64,000 bases of DNA, taken from the NCBI GenBank assembly GCA_014379625.1, contig JACMLJ010000028.1, positions 92,476-156,475 on the forward strand, read 5' to 3'. Below are positions 43,763 through 52,475 of the stretch, one piece after another. How positions within the stretch are numbered: the first letter of the stretch is position 1; every line of letters begins with the position of its first letter. The DNA is from Ferruginibacter sp. (lineage in GTDB: Bacteria > Bacteroidota > Bacteroidia > Chitinophagales > Chitinophagaceae). The position numbers and the translations under genes were made by a program. The notes under the pieces were generated by a model. It ran no database searches. It saw nothing but the letters and a program-made list of their open reading frames with translations, and was not told where the DNA came from.

Positions 43763-45475
43763 TCAGCTAAACGGTTCCGACAATCTTATATCAATAACTT
43801 TTAACTGGAGCTGTGTTTCTCCGTTCCATTCGTTTTCATCTATTGTAAAAACAATATCCAGGGGCTTTTTCATTTCTACCAAAGGAAATTTTCCTGCCAT
43901 ATTAAAACCGATTCCTGTAAAAGTTGTATCATCCTGCTTCACTACAAAACGAATATGCAGATCCTTTACAATCTTTGTATAACCAGTATCCATCATACCG
44001 GTGGCTAAAAAAACAGGTCGCATATTGGATGGCCCAAATGGTTCCATCTGGCAAATTATTTTATAAAAAGTATTATTGATGGTTTTAAAAGAGAGCTCAC
44101 TGTCAATTATAATTTCTGGGACTAATAAATGATCGGGTATTGTTGCGGCCACTTCGGCTTCAAACTTACTTGTAAAAGCATCAACATTACCCGGCAGCAT
44201 AGAGAGCCCCGCTGCCGCAAAATGTCCACCATACCCCAATAAATATTCTCTACAGGCATGTACGGCTTCATACAAGTTAAAACCAGCCACGCTTCTTGCG
44301 CTGCCGGTAACGATATCGCCGCTCAGGGTAAGCACAACGGTGGGCCGGTAATATTTCTCGGTTAACCGGCTCGCCACTATCCCCACTACGCCTTTGTGCC
44401 AGTGCGCTTTGTACAACACGGTTGATTTTCTGTTTATTAAGATCGTGTCGTTATCAATTACCGCCAGTGCCTCCTCCGTAATACTGCTGTCCGCCTCCTT
44501 CCGGTCGCTGTTATCACTGTGCAGCATTTCTGCAAATTCTAAGGCTTTTAAAGTATCTTTCTCAATAAATAACTGCACCGCTTTTTTTGCATCGTCCATC
44601 CTCCCTGCGGCATTTATCCTTGGGGCAATTACAAAAACCACGTTATTGATGTTTAATTGTTTTTGAATTCCGCCTAATTTTATTAAAGCTTTTATACCTG
44701 GCGAGGGATGGCTATTAATTTGCTGCAGCCCATGGAATGCCAATATCCTGTTTTCTCCGGTCATTGGTACAATGTCGGCTGCGATAGCGGTTGCTACAAG
44801 GTCGAGATAGCAGAAATAGCATTCTTCGCCTATGCTAAACCGTTGTGCCAGCGCGGTGATTAATTTAAATCCTACCCCGCAACCGCACAATTCTTTATAG
44901 GGATAATTACAATCTGTTTGCTTTGGATTAAGTATGGCGATGGCGTCAGGTAATACTGCATCAGGCAGGTGATGGTCGCAAATAATAAAATCAATCCCGA
45001 TGGTTTTGGCATAACCAATTAATTCTACGGATTTGATACCGCAATCTAAGGAAATGATCAGGGTGAAATTATTTTCCGCTGCAAAATCAATCCCCGCCTT
45101 ACTTATACCATAGCCCTCCCGGTACCGGTGGGGAATATAAAATTCTACATAAGGATCGCTGTGGATTTTGCTCAGGAACTGGTACATGCAGGCTACCGCC
45201 GTAGTGCCATCCACATCATAATCGCCATACACCAATATTTTCTCCTTTTGATCAAAAGCGGTAATAATTCTTTGAACTGCTTTATACATATCCTTCATCA
45301 AAAAAGGGTCATGCAGGTCGGCTAATTGCGGACGAAAAAAGGCTTTGGCTTTTGTAAAATCATCGATCCCCCGCTGAACCAAAATTTTGCAAAGATCGCT
45401 ATTAATATTCAGCGACTGCTGCAAGGCAGTTGTTTTAACAGGGTCGGATGTTAATATGTTCCAGCGTTTATTCAT
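43763..45475 (-). CDS. recJ: Single-stranded-DNA-specific exonuclease RecJ
   Basis: A 570-residue 5'-3' exonuclease for recombination and mismatch repair. The start at ATG 45475 is preferred over one seven codons upstream. The DHH-family motifs are VYGDYDVDGTTA (82-93), SLDCGIKS (142-149), ICDHHLPD (166-173, DHH) and GCGVGFKL. DHHA1 follows with the GYGGHFAAAGLSM motif, and the C-terminal OB domain ends in QLQLKVIDIRLSEPF. The length is normal. It is read after the prenyl synthase gene with a 48-nt gap. Confidence 0.94.
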   Translation of the reverse strand: MNKRWNILTSDPVKTTALQQSLNINSDLCKILVQRGIDDFTKAKAFFRPQLADLHDPFLMKDMYKAVQRIITAFDQKEKILVYGDYDVDGTTAVACMYQFLSKIHSDPYVEFYIPHRYREGYGISKAGIDFAAENNFTLIISLDCGIKSVELIGYAKTIGIDFIICDHHLPDAVLPDAIAILNPKQTDCNYPYKELCGCGVGFKLITALAQRFSIGEECYFCYLDLVATAIAADIVPMTGENRILAFHGLQQINSHPSPGIKALIKLGGIQKQLNINNVVFVIAPRINAAGRMDDAKKAVQLFIEKDTLKALEFAEMLHSDNSDRKEADSSITEEALAVIDNDTILINRKSTVLYKAHWHKGVVGIVASRLTEKYYRPTVVLTLSGDIVTGSARSVAGFNLYEAVHACREYLLGYGGHFAAAGLSMLPGNVDAFTSKFEAEVAATIPDHLLVPEIIIDSELSFKTINNTFYKIICQMEPFGPSNMRPVFLATGMMDTGYTKIVKDLHIRFVVKQDDTTFTGIGFNMAGKFPLVEMKKPLDIVFTIDENEWNGETQLQLKVIDIRLSEPFS

Positions 45476-45523
45476 CAAAAATTTATTTAGTACCACCGGT
45501 CAAACCACCACTTGTCACTTCAA

Positions 45524-46486
45524 TCAATACTTCCTATCGGTGGTATACCTTACCAGGTCTTCCAGGGCCCTTCTAACTTCATTGTCCGGAAATTCATGTA
45601 ATATGGATAGCGCTTCATTTCTGTAAGCGGTCATTTTTTCTGCCGCATAGGTGATACCACCTGCTTTCACAACTGTATCGATCACTAATTTAACCTTTTC
45701 AGGTTCCTTATTTTCATTTTTTATTATATAGATCAGTTTCCTCCTGGTGGCCGGGTCAATGGTATTTAATGTGTAGATCAGGGGCAGGGTTAACTTTTTT
45801 TCCTTGATATCATTACCCGTCGGCTTGCCAATGTCTTCTTTGCCATAATCAAATAGATCGTCTTTAATCTGGAAAGCAATCCCTACTTTTTCGCCAAACA
45901 TTTTCATCTTTTCCGTAATGGCAATATCCTGGCTGGTACTCCATGCGCCTACCGCACAGGCTGAAGAAAGAAGGGAAGCTGTTTTGTTCCTTATAATTTC
46001 AAAATAAATGTCTTCCTTTAAATTCAGGTTGCGCGCCTTTTCAATCTGCATTAATTCGCCTTCACTCATTTGTTTCACCGCTTCAGATAATATGCGAAGA
46101 TGTTCAAAGTCGTTGTTGGAAGTAGAGAGTAAAAGCCCTTTGGATAATAAATAATCTCCCACCAAAACCGCGATTTTGTTTTTCCAGATTGCGTTGATCG
46201 AAAAAAAACCCCTTCTTTCCAAAGATTCATCTACCACGTCATCATGCACCAGGGTAGCCGTGTGCAGTATTTCTACAAGGGCCGCCGCACGGTATGTGCT
46301 TTCATTGATGGGCGCCTGCAATTTTGCACTTAAAAAAACAAACATCGGTCTTAACTGCTTTCCTTTTCGCTTGATAATGTATTTCATGATGCGGTCAAGC
46401 AGGGGTGTCTGGCTTTTTACGGCATCCGTAAACTTTTTCTCGAAAGTTTTTAGTTCTTCCCCAATAATGTCATTTACAAAATCCAT
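45524..46486 (-). CDS. Trans-polyprenyl diphosphate synthase
   Basis: A 320-residue isoprenoid chain elongase that adds IPP to an allylic diphosphate, usually making the octa- or heptaprenyl tail of menaquinone. The first aspartate-rich motif is LVHDDVVDES (about 81-90), the second KDDLFDYGKED; GKQLRPMFVFLSA and KTASLLSSACAVGAW are also typical. ATG 46486 is used; the frame continues two codons to a TTG. Chain length cannot be read from the sequence. It would draw on IspH (1-764). Confidence 0.93.
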   Translation of the reverse strand: MDFVNDIIGEELKTFEKKFTDAVKSQTPLLDRIMKYIIKRKGKQLRPMFVFLSAKLQAPINESTYRAAALVEILHTATLVHDDVVDESLERRGFFSINAIWKNKIAVLVGDYLLSKGLLLSTSNNDFEHLRILSEAVKQMSEGELMQIEKARNLNLKEDIYFEIIRNKTASLLSSACAVGAWSTSQDIAITEKMKMFGEKVGIAFQIKDDLFDYGKEDIGKPTGNDIKEKKLTLPLIYTLNTIDPATRRKLIYIIKNENKEPEKVKLVIDTVVKAGGITYAAEKMTAYRNEALSILHEFPDNEVRRALEDLVRYTTDRKY

Positions 46487-46677
46487 TCGCAAAAAAAAGC
46501 AATATAATGCAGTATACAGCGGCTTTAAAGTATTTATTTTCTAAACCGCTGCTTTGTCTTTATAATTTATCGAAACAGTTTTTTTATTTTATGCAGCTAA
46601 TGGTTAAAGTTAACAGTCTTGTGGATACTATAATTGTTTTATTATCAATCGTATAACCTAAATAAATAACAAAAAAG

Positions 46678-46708
46678 TTTGGTTTTTAATTCTCAAACGA
46701 TAATTTTG
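46678..46708 (+). promoter_or_regulatory. Bacteroidota-type promoter of the OmpA-family gene
   Basis: TTTG at 46678-46681, a 19-nt spacer and TAATTTTG at 46701-46708: exact consensus, 46 nt before the ATG. Expected for an abundant outer-membrane protein. Confidence 0.75.
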
Positions 46709-46754
46709 TACATATATTAACCCGCAAATTCAATAATTTAATAATCATTTAGTT

Positions 46755-48410
46755 ATGTCAAGTAAAAAATACAAATTAGTGCTAGGGTTACTAACCCTTA
46801 TCACTACCGCTACATTTGCCCAGGAGGGTGGAAGCTACAGTGTTTTCGACTCTACGGTTATATCTGCCAAACAGATGCCGCAACAAAACGAGTTTTGGAA
46901 CAATACCTATAATTTTCCGGCAAAACCCCGCAACATGTGGGAAATTGGTGCGTCCATCGGAAATATAGCAATTAGTGGTGATATTCCGGCAAGGATTCCA
47001 AGCCTGGGTTTTGAAGCACATGTTAGAAAAGCAATGGGCTATGTATTTTCTTTACGGTTACAATATGTAATGGGAAATGCAAAAGGTATGAACTGGAATG
47101 CGTCTACCAATTACCAGAAAAATGAAGCCTGGCTTTCTACTGCCAACAGGGGTAACCTGGCGGGAACAGGATATAATCCAATTGTCAGAACTGCCACCGG
47201 CACTTTAACTACTTTAAATGGCGGGGCTGTTCAACCCATATTTCAAAATTACAAATCCAAAGTGCAGGATCTTTCTTTACAGGGTATCATTACACTCAAC
47301 AACGTACGTTTCCACAAACAAAAGACAGGCATAGCTTTTTATGGAGGGGCTGGTTTGGGTTTTACTTTGTATAATACAAAAGTTAATGCACTTAGTGGAA
47401 CTACAACATACGCAACCTTATTTCAAAACCAGTTCGCAGCTTCCGGTGTTTACGAAAACAGGAAGGATGTACTGAAAGCATTGAAAGATGGAATGGATAA
47501 AACTTATGAAACCCCGGCAGAAAACGAAGGCACACGTCGCCCGAAAATTGGCGATAATACGTTGAAACCTTCCGGAACTGCTATAGCAGGTATTGCATTC
47601 AAATTAAGTAACAGGATCAACCTGGCTTTGGAAGATCGTCATACTTTTGTTAAAACAGATTTAATGGATGGTTCTCAATGGCAGGAGCATCCTTCAGGTG
47701 ATGCTGTTCAAACCCGTGATTTTGACTCCTGGAACTACCTGTCATTAGGTTTGAATGTTAATTTGGGCGCAAAATCTGTTGAACCATTGTGGTGGGTAAA
47801 TCCTTTGGATTACGCGTATAGCGAGCTGAACAATCCCAAGCACATGAAATTACCAAAACCAGTATTTGATGATACCGATGGTGACGGTGTAACTGACCAG
47901 TTAGACAGGGAGCCAAATACGCCGGCAGGTTGCCCGGTTGATTCACACGGTGTAACTAAAGATACCGATGGGGATGGCGTTCCGGATTGTAAGGATAAAC
48001 AATTGATCACGCCTACTGAATGTCAGCCTGTTGATGCAGACGGTGTTGGTAAATGTCCCGAACCGGCTTGCTGCACTGAAATGAAGAATTTAATAGCACA
48101 GGGTGTAGGACCAAAAACTGATTGCCCTGCAGATTACCCAAGTCTTTCAATGAAAGTTACCGGTTTAAGCAAAGATGTAAAAGCAATGCTGGCTACAGTG
48201 GCGACTAAATTAAAAGACAATCCAACCTGTACGATAACCATTACAGCTTATCCCGGTGCATCAAAAGCCCAGCAATCTACTGCCGATAAGAAATTAGACG
48301 CGGTAAAGAATTACCTGGTTGAAACATTGGGCGTAAGCGGGGACAGGATCACTACCGACAAGAAGATTGACGAAGGTGATGCAAATACAATTGATATTAA
48401 ATCAAATTAA
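46755..48410 (+). CDS. OmpA-family outer-membrane protein
   Basis: A 551-residue protein. A signal peptide (1-22, ending TFA-QE) is followed by a beta-barrel-like region (about 55-345, alternating strands such as VFSLRLQYVMG and YLSLGLNVNLG), then calcium-binding thrombospondin type 3-like repeats (DDTDGDGVTDQLDREP and KDTDGDGVPDCKDK, about 375-425), and a C-terminal OmpA-like domain (about 450-551) whose usual peptidoglycan-binding residues are diverged. It probably anchors the outer membrane to peptidoglycan. It is alone, between its own promoter and terminator. Confidence 0.85.
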   Translation: MSSKKYKLVLGLLTLITTATFAQEGGSYSVFDSTVISAKQMPQQNEFWNNTYNFPAKPRNMWEIGASIGNIAISGDIPARIPSLGFEAHVRKAMGYVFSLRLQYVMGNAKGMNWNASTNYQKNEAWLSTANRGNLAGTGYNPIVRTATGTLTTLNGGAVQPIFQNYKSKVQDLSLQGIITLNNVRFHKQKTGIAFYGGAGLGFTLYNTKVNALSGTTTYATLFQNQFAASGVYENRKDVLKALKDGMDKTYETPAENEGTRRPKIGDNTLKPSGTAIAGIAFKLSNRINLALEDRHTFVKTDLMDGSQWQEHPSGDAVQTRDFDSWNYLSLGLNVNLGAKSVEPLWWVNPLDYAYSELNNPKHMKLPKPVFDDTDGDGVTDQLDREPNTPAGCPVDSHGVTKDTDGDGVPDCKDKQLITPTECQPVDADGVGKCPEPACCTEMKNLIAQGVGPKTDCPADYPSLSMKVTGLSKDVKAMLATVATKLKDNPTCTITITAYPGASKAQQSTADKKLDAVKNYLVETLGVSGDRITTDKKIDEGDANTIDIKSN

Positions 48411-48435
48411 GTTTTATTTTATTTTGTAGTTAATA

Positions 48436-48466
48436 AAAGCCTTCCCGGATTTTGGGGAGGCTTTTT
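48436..48466 (+). terminator. Terminator of the OmpA-family gene
   Basis: AAAGCCTTCCC/GGGGAGGCTTT (one T-G pair), loop GGATTTT, then TTTTT. Strong. Confidence 0.85.
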
Positions 48467-48682
48467 GATGGCGGTATATTCCTTTCGGGCGTCAGCGTTG
48501 ATAGTAGGTAAACCGGTAAATAATAACAGCCCCCGCAGCAAAAAGACAGGTAGGTCAACCGGTTTATTAAAAATCATTCATGGAGGGAAACCAATAATTT
48601 TGAAAATCTTAACTAGTTCTTTTTTGCCACCTCGTAATTCGAAGGGATATTTGAACGAAAATCACTAATTTTGCAATCTTCT

Positions 48683-49513
48683 ATGAGATTTTTAAAACTT
48701 TCATTAATAGCGATTACCCTTTTCTTTGCACTTTCATCCTGCAATAAGTACGGCAAGATCATGAAAAGCAAAGATGTTGCGTACAAATTAAGTATGGCGG
48801 ATAAATTTTTTGAAGAAAAGAATTATCGCCAGGCGCAGTTGTTATATGAAGAACTCTACCCTGTTTATAAAGGAACCGATAAGTTCGAAGAACTGTATTA
48901 TAAGGATGCATATTGTTTTTATTATTTGAAGAATTACAGCGATGCGGAAAATTTTTTCAAAGGGTTTTTAGAGGTTTTTCCAAATAGCAGTAAGGCGGAA
49001 GAAGTGGATTTTATGCATGCCATGTGTTTTTACAAACAAGTGCCTAAAGTGGATCTTGATCAAACCAATACTGCCAAATCCATCGGGGTAATGCAGTCTT
49101 TCATCAACACACATCCTGGATCTTCAAGGATTGCGGAAGCAACTGAAATAATTGATAAGAGCAGGGAAAGATTGGAAATTAAAGAGTTAAGGGCCGCTGA
49201 CCTGTATTTTAAAGTGGGACAATACAGGGCTGCTGCTATTTCTTACGGAAATTTGCTGAGTACCTATCCTGAATCAAAGACAGGCGACCGGTATAAATTA
49301 AATGCAATAAAATCCTACTACAGGTTTGCCAAATTAAGCGTACCGGAAAAACAGACGGAGCGTTTTGAAAAAGTGATCAGTGAATACCAGGATTTTGAAG
49401 ACCGTTTTCCCGAAAGCCCTTTTTTAGCTGAAGCTAAAGAATTAAGTAACTTAAGTCAAAATAACATTAAAGAAATACAATATGAGCAAATTAAGACGAC
49501 AACTAAGCTCTAG
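48683..49513 (+). CDS. bamD: BamD-type outer-membrane assembly lipoprotein
   Basis: A 276-residue lipoprotein (leader to FALSSC, about Cys20) with five TPR-like helical pairs: FEEKNYRQAQLLYEELYPVY, YYLKNYSDAENFFKGFLEVFPNS, AEEVDFMHAMCFYK, YFKVGQYRAAAISYGNLLSTYPESK and a final pair. BamD assists BamA in inserting beta-barrel proteins. ATG 48683 is chosen; a TTG four codons upstream overlaps the -7-like TAATTTTG (48666-48673), so the message is nearly leaderless. The 3' end overlaps rpoZ by 32 nt, so they are co-transcribed. Confidence 0.9.
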   Translation: MRFLKLSLIAITLFFALSSCNKYGKIMKSKDVAYKLSMADKFFEEKNYRQAQLLYEELYPVYKGTDKFEELYYKDAYCFYYLKNYSDAENFFKGFLEVFPNSSKAEEVDFMHAMCFYKQVPKVDLDQTNTAKSIGVMQSFINTHPGSSRIAEATEIIDKSRERLEIKELRAADLYFKVGQYRAAAISYGNLLSTYPESKTGDRYKLNAIKSYYRFAKLSVPEKQTERFEKVISEYQDFEDRFPESPFLAEAKELSNLSQNNIKEIQYEQIKTTTKL

Positions 49514-49823
49514 TACGAGCAATGTGGTAGAACCAAAAAACCTGTTTGACCTTAAAGAGAAAACCGGTAATTTATATGAATCTATTGCCATTATAGCTAA
49601 GCGTGCTAACCAGATCAACATCACCATAAAGGAAGAATTGCATAATAAGCTGGAAGAATTTGCAAGCCACACAGATAGTTTAGAGGAAATTCACGAAAAC
49701 AAGGAGCAGATAGAAATCTCTAAAGCATACGAGCGGATGCCTAATCCAGCACTGCTTGCATCACAGGAGTTTATGGAAGATAAAATTTATTTCCGTAAAA
49801 ATGAAGAAGATTTATTTAGTTAA
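49482..49823 (+). CDS. rpoZ: RNA polymerase omega subunit, Bacteroidota type
   Basis: A 113-residue protein of the RpoZ/Rpb6 family that aids assembly of the beta' subunit. The helical core motif is KTGNLYESIAIIAKRANQIN (28-47), the counterpart of the omega region that clamps beta'. The acidic C-terminal part (EEIHENKEQIEIS to NEEDLFS) is typical of the Bacteroidota form. It starts inside bamD and precedes coaBC. Confidence 0.87.
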   Translation: MSKLRRQLSSSTSNVVEPKNLFDLKEKTGNLYESIAIIAKRANQINITIKEELHNKLEEFASHTDSLEEIHENKEQIEISKAYERMPNPALLASQEFMEDKIYFRKNEEDLFS

Positions 49824-49873
49824 TCTTTACGGAACAATCGGTAATAATTTTCAGGAAGAAGTTATATTTTTAG

Positions 49874-49898
49874 CGACGGTTTAACCCGTCGTTTTTTT
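49874..49898 (+). terminator. Terminator-like hairpin directly before coaBC
   Basis: CGACGG/CCGTCG with loop TTTAAC, then seven T that end at the base before the coaBC ATG (49899). It has the form of an intrinsic terminator for bamD-rpoZ, or of an attenuator or leader hairpin for coaBC. Confidence 0.65.
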
Positions 49899-51083
49899 AT
49901 GTTGACAGGTAAAAAAATATTGTTAGGTGTAACTGGTAGCATCGCGGCTTACAAAGCGGCTTTACTCACACGGTTATTGGTTAAATCAGGTGCGGAGGTA
50001 AAAATCATAATGACCGCTGCGGCAAAGGATTTCGTTTCTCCACTGGCACTTTCCACGCTTTCCAAAAATGCTGTTTTAACTGATCTTGCCAATAACGATT
50101 CATGGGCCAATCACGTGATGCTGGGAAGATGGGCTGACCTGATGCTGGTTGCACCATTGAGTTGCAATTCACTTGCAAAAATGGCTTCAGGGATATGTGA
50201 CAACCTATTAATGGCAGTATACCTGTCAGCAACCTGTAAGGTAGTGGTAGCCCCGGCCATGGACGAAGATATGTGGTTGCATCCCGCTACAAAAAATAAC
50301 CTTCAGCAGGTTGCTTCCTTTGGTAATTTTATTATTCCGGTAGAGTCGGGCGAACTGGCCAGTGGTTTATCCGGCGAAGGCAGGATGGCTGAACCGGAAT
50401 CAATTGTAAAATGGCTGGATGATTATTTTTTACCCGATCAGCCATTAAAAGGTAAAAAGGCGATGGTGACCGCCGGACCTACCTATGAGCAGATTGACCC
50501 GGTTCGGTTTATTGGCAATCATTCGTCCGGAAGGATGGGAATAGCCATCGCAAATGAATTAAGGATGCGTGGAGCTGAAGTGACCCTGGTCCTGGGGCCT
50601 ACAACATTGGAACTGCCTGAACTGCCAGTCATTATCCGGGTAAAAACAGCCGCGGAAATGTATGCCGCATGCATTTCCGTTTTTGATAAAATGGATATTG
50701 CAGTGATGAATGCCGCAGTTGCGGATTATACCCCGGTAGAAAAACAAACCGAAAAAATTAAGAAAACGGGCGATAACATTACAATAGCCCTGACAAAAAC
50801 AAAGGATATTTTGAAATATCTGGGAGAGATAAAGAAAAATAACCAGTTGTTGATTGGTTTTGCACTGGAAACCAATAATGAAGAAACCTATGCGCTAAAG
50901 AAATTAACCGAAAAAAATGCCGATATGATCGTGCTCAATTCGTTGAATGATGAGGGGGCGGGTTTTGGTTATGACACTAATAAAATCACTATTTTTGACA
51001 AATCGGGGAAAAAGTATTGCTTTGATACCAAGTCAAAAGCAGCAGTAGCCAGAGATATTGTAAACACTATTATTCAGTTGTAA
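49899..51083 (+). CDS. coaBC: Bifunctional phosphopantothenoylcysteine decarboxylase/synthase
   Basis: A 394-residue fusion catalysing two coenzyme A steps: CTP-dependent ligation of cysteine to 4'-phosphopantothenate (CoaB, C-terminal half) and FMN-dependent decarboxylation (CoaC, N-terminal half). Seen: KKILLGVTGSIAAYKAALL at the start, NHVMLGRWADLMLVAPLSCNSLAKMA, the substrate-clasp region PAMDEDMW, then GPTYEQIDPVRFIGNHSSGRMG, NAAVADYTP and KTKDILKYLG. The length is normal. It has no leader beyond the T run of the preceding hairpin. Confidence 0.95.
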   Translation: MLTGKKILLGVTGSIAAYKAALLTRLLVKSGAEVKIIMTAAAKDFVSPLALSTLSKNAVLTDLANNDSWANHVMLGRWADLMLVAPLSCNSLAKMASGICDNLLMAVYLSATCKVVVAPAMDEDMWLHPATKNNLQQVASFGNFIIPVESGELASGLSGEGRMAEPESIVKWLDDYFLPDQPLKGKKAMVTAGPTYEQIDPVRFIGNHSSGRMGIAIANELRMRGAEVTLVLGPTTLELPELPVIIRVKTAAEMYAACISVFDKMDIAVMNAAVADYTPVEKQTEKIKKTGDNITIALTKTKDILKYLGEIKKNNQLLIGFALETNNEETYALKKLTEKNADMIVLNSLNDEGAGFGYDTNKITIFDKSGKKYCFDTKSKAAVARDIVNTIIQL

Positions 51084-51084
51084 T

Positions 51085-52008
51085 ATGCTTTTAACCAGGT
51101 TTAAATTATTGTTGCTGTTGGTGCTCGCCCAAAATTTTGCGGGCGCCCAGGAATTAAACGCAAGGGTAACGGTTAACAGTAGCCGCATCGGAACTACCGT
51201 TAATAAGAATGTTTTTCAAACCATGCAAATTGCTTTGACTACTTTTTTGAATAACCGGAAATGGTCGAAAGATAATTTTCTGGTAAATGAGAAAATTGAT
51301 TGCAATTTCTTTCTGAACCTGCAACCCACCGGTGATGCCAATGTATATTCTGCATCACTTACCATACAGGCTGCCCGGCCGGTTTTTAATTCAACTTATT
51401 TATCCCCTATCATTAATTTCCAGGATGAGGATGTAATTTTTAAATATATCGAGTTCCAGCAACTGGAATTTAATGAAAACAGGGTGGCGGGCACAGATGC
51501 GCTCCTGTCCAATCTTACCGCAATATTTGCTTACTATGCCAATATAATTATTGGTTTTGATTATGCCTCTTTCTCCCCGCGGGGCGGGGATATGTATTTT
51601 TTGAAAGCACAGAATATAGTAAATAACGCGCCTGAAGCCCGTGGCATTTCCGGTTGGAAAGCATTTGACGGTAAGCGTAACCGTTACTGGCTGATAGAAA
51701 ATATGATGAACAGCAGGTATGCTATTATGCATGATATTTACTACGCTTATTATCGCCTGGGTTTGGATAATATGCACGATGATGAAACAACGGCCCGGGT
51801 TGAAATGCTAAATGTATTAAACCTGCTGAATAACTTTAACACGGAAAATATCAACACGATGATCAACCAGTTTTTTTTCCAGGGAAAGGCGAACGAACTG
51901 ATAAAAATTTTTTCAAAATCCCCGCCTCAGGATAAACTCAGGGCTTCCGAACTTTTGCAAAAAATGGATATTACCAATACCGCCAGGTATAAAGAGGGGT
52001 TAAAATAA
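51085..52008 (+). CDS. DUF4835 family exported protein
   Basis: A 307-residue protein with a signal peptide (LLLLLVLAQNFAGA-QE, about 1-21), one base after coaBC. The body matches the DUF4835 family: ELNARVTVNSSRIG, QTMQIALTTFLNNRKWS, FIYYANIIIGFDYASFSP-like text, GWKAFDGKRNRYWLIENMMN and LNLLNNFNTENINTMINQFFFQGKANELI. The function is unknown. The position next to coaBC, rpoZ and bamD is conserved in the phylum as far as I recall. The stop overlaps the next start (TAATG). Confidence 0.85.
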   Translation: MLLTRFKLLLLLVLAQNFAGAQELNARVTVNSSRIGTTVNKNVFQTMQIALTTFLNNRKWSKDNFLVNEKIDCNFFLNLQPTGDANVYSASLTIQAARPVFNSTYLSPIINFQDEDVIFKYIEFQQLEFNENRVAGTDALLSNLTAIFAYYANIIIGFDYASFSPRGGDMYFLKAQNIVNNAPEARGISGWKAFDGKRNRYWLIENMMNSRYAIMHDIYYAYYRLGLDNMHDDETTARVEMLNVLNLLNNFNTENINTMINQFFFQGKANELIKIFSKSPPQDKLRASELLQKMDITNTARYKEGLK

Positions 52009-52376
52009 TGAAAGTTTTAGCTGCAACGATAGCATTGTTTTTTATGACTGGTTGTGCCCATAAAGACAATCGCTCTCCGAAGATACTTGACAGGGAAAAA
52101 ATGCAGGTGGTAATGTGGGATATTATTGGGGCCGACGTATTTACCGAACAATTTATAAAAAAGGATTCGCTGAAAAATGGTGCGGTTGAAAATGCGAAAT
52201 TACAAAACAGGATTTTTGCACTGCATAAGATTACAAGAGATCAATATTATAAAAGTTATGATTATTATATCACTCATACCGACCTTATGCGGGTAGTGTT
52301 AGATAGTATGACCGCCAGGGCTGAAAGGGACAGGACGAAAATGATCCTGAAGCATGCCGGGGTGAAGCCTCAATAG
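52008..52376 (+). CDS. DUF4296 family lipoprotein
   Basis: A 122-residue lipoprotein (leader to FFMTGC, lipid Cys16). After a short linker the helical domain reads SPKILDREKMQVVMWDIIGADVF, QNRIFALHKITRDQYYKSYDYYITHTDLMRVVLDSM, which is the DUF4296 pattern. No known function. It is translationally coupled to the DUF4835 gene through TAATG. Confidence 0.82.
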   Translation: MKVLAATIALFFMTGCAHKDNRSPKILDREKMQVVMWDIIGADVFTEQFIKKDSLKNGAVENAKLQNRIFALHKITRDQYYKSYDYYITHTDLMRVVLDSMTARAERDRTKMILKHAGVKPQ

Positions 52377-52475
52377 TTCAGCAGGCGTTATCATACGGGA
52401 AATCATTTGTAGTTGGGAACGGGCTGGTCACCCGCCTGGTCAAAAGGATAACAGCTGTAAAAAACAAGTTGACTA

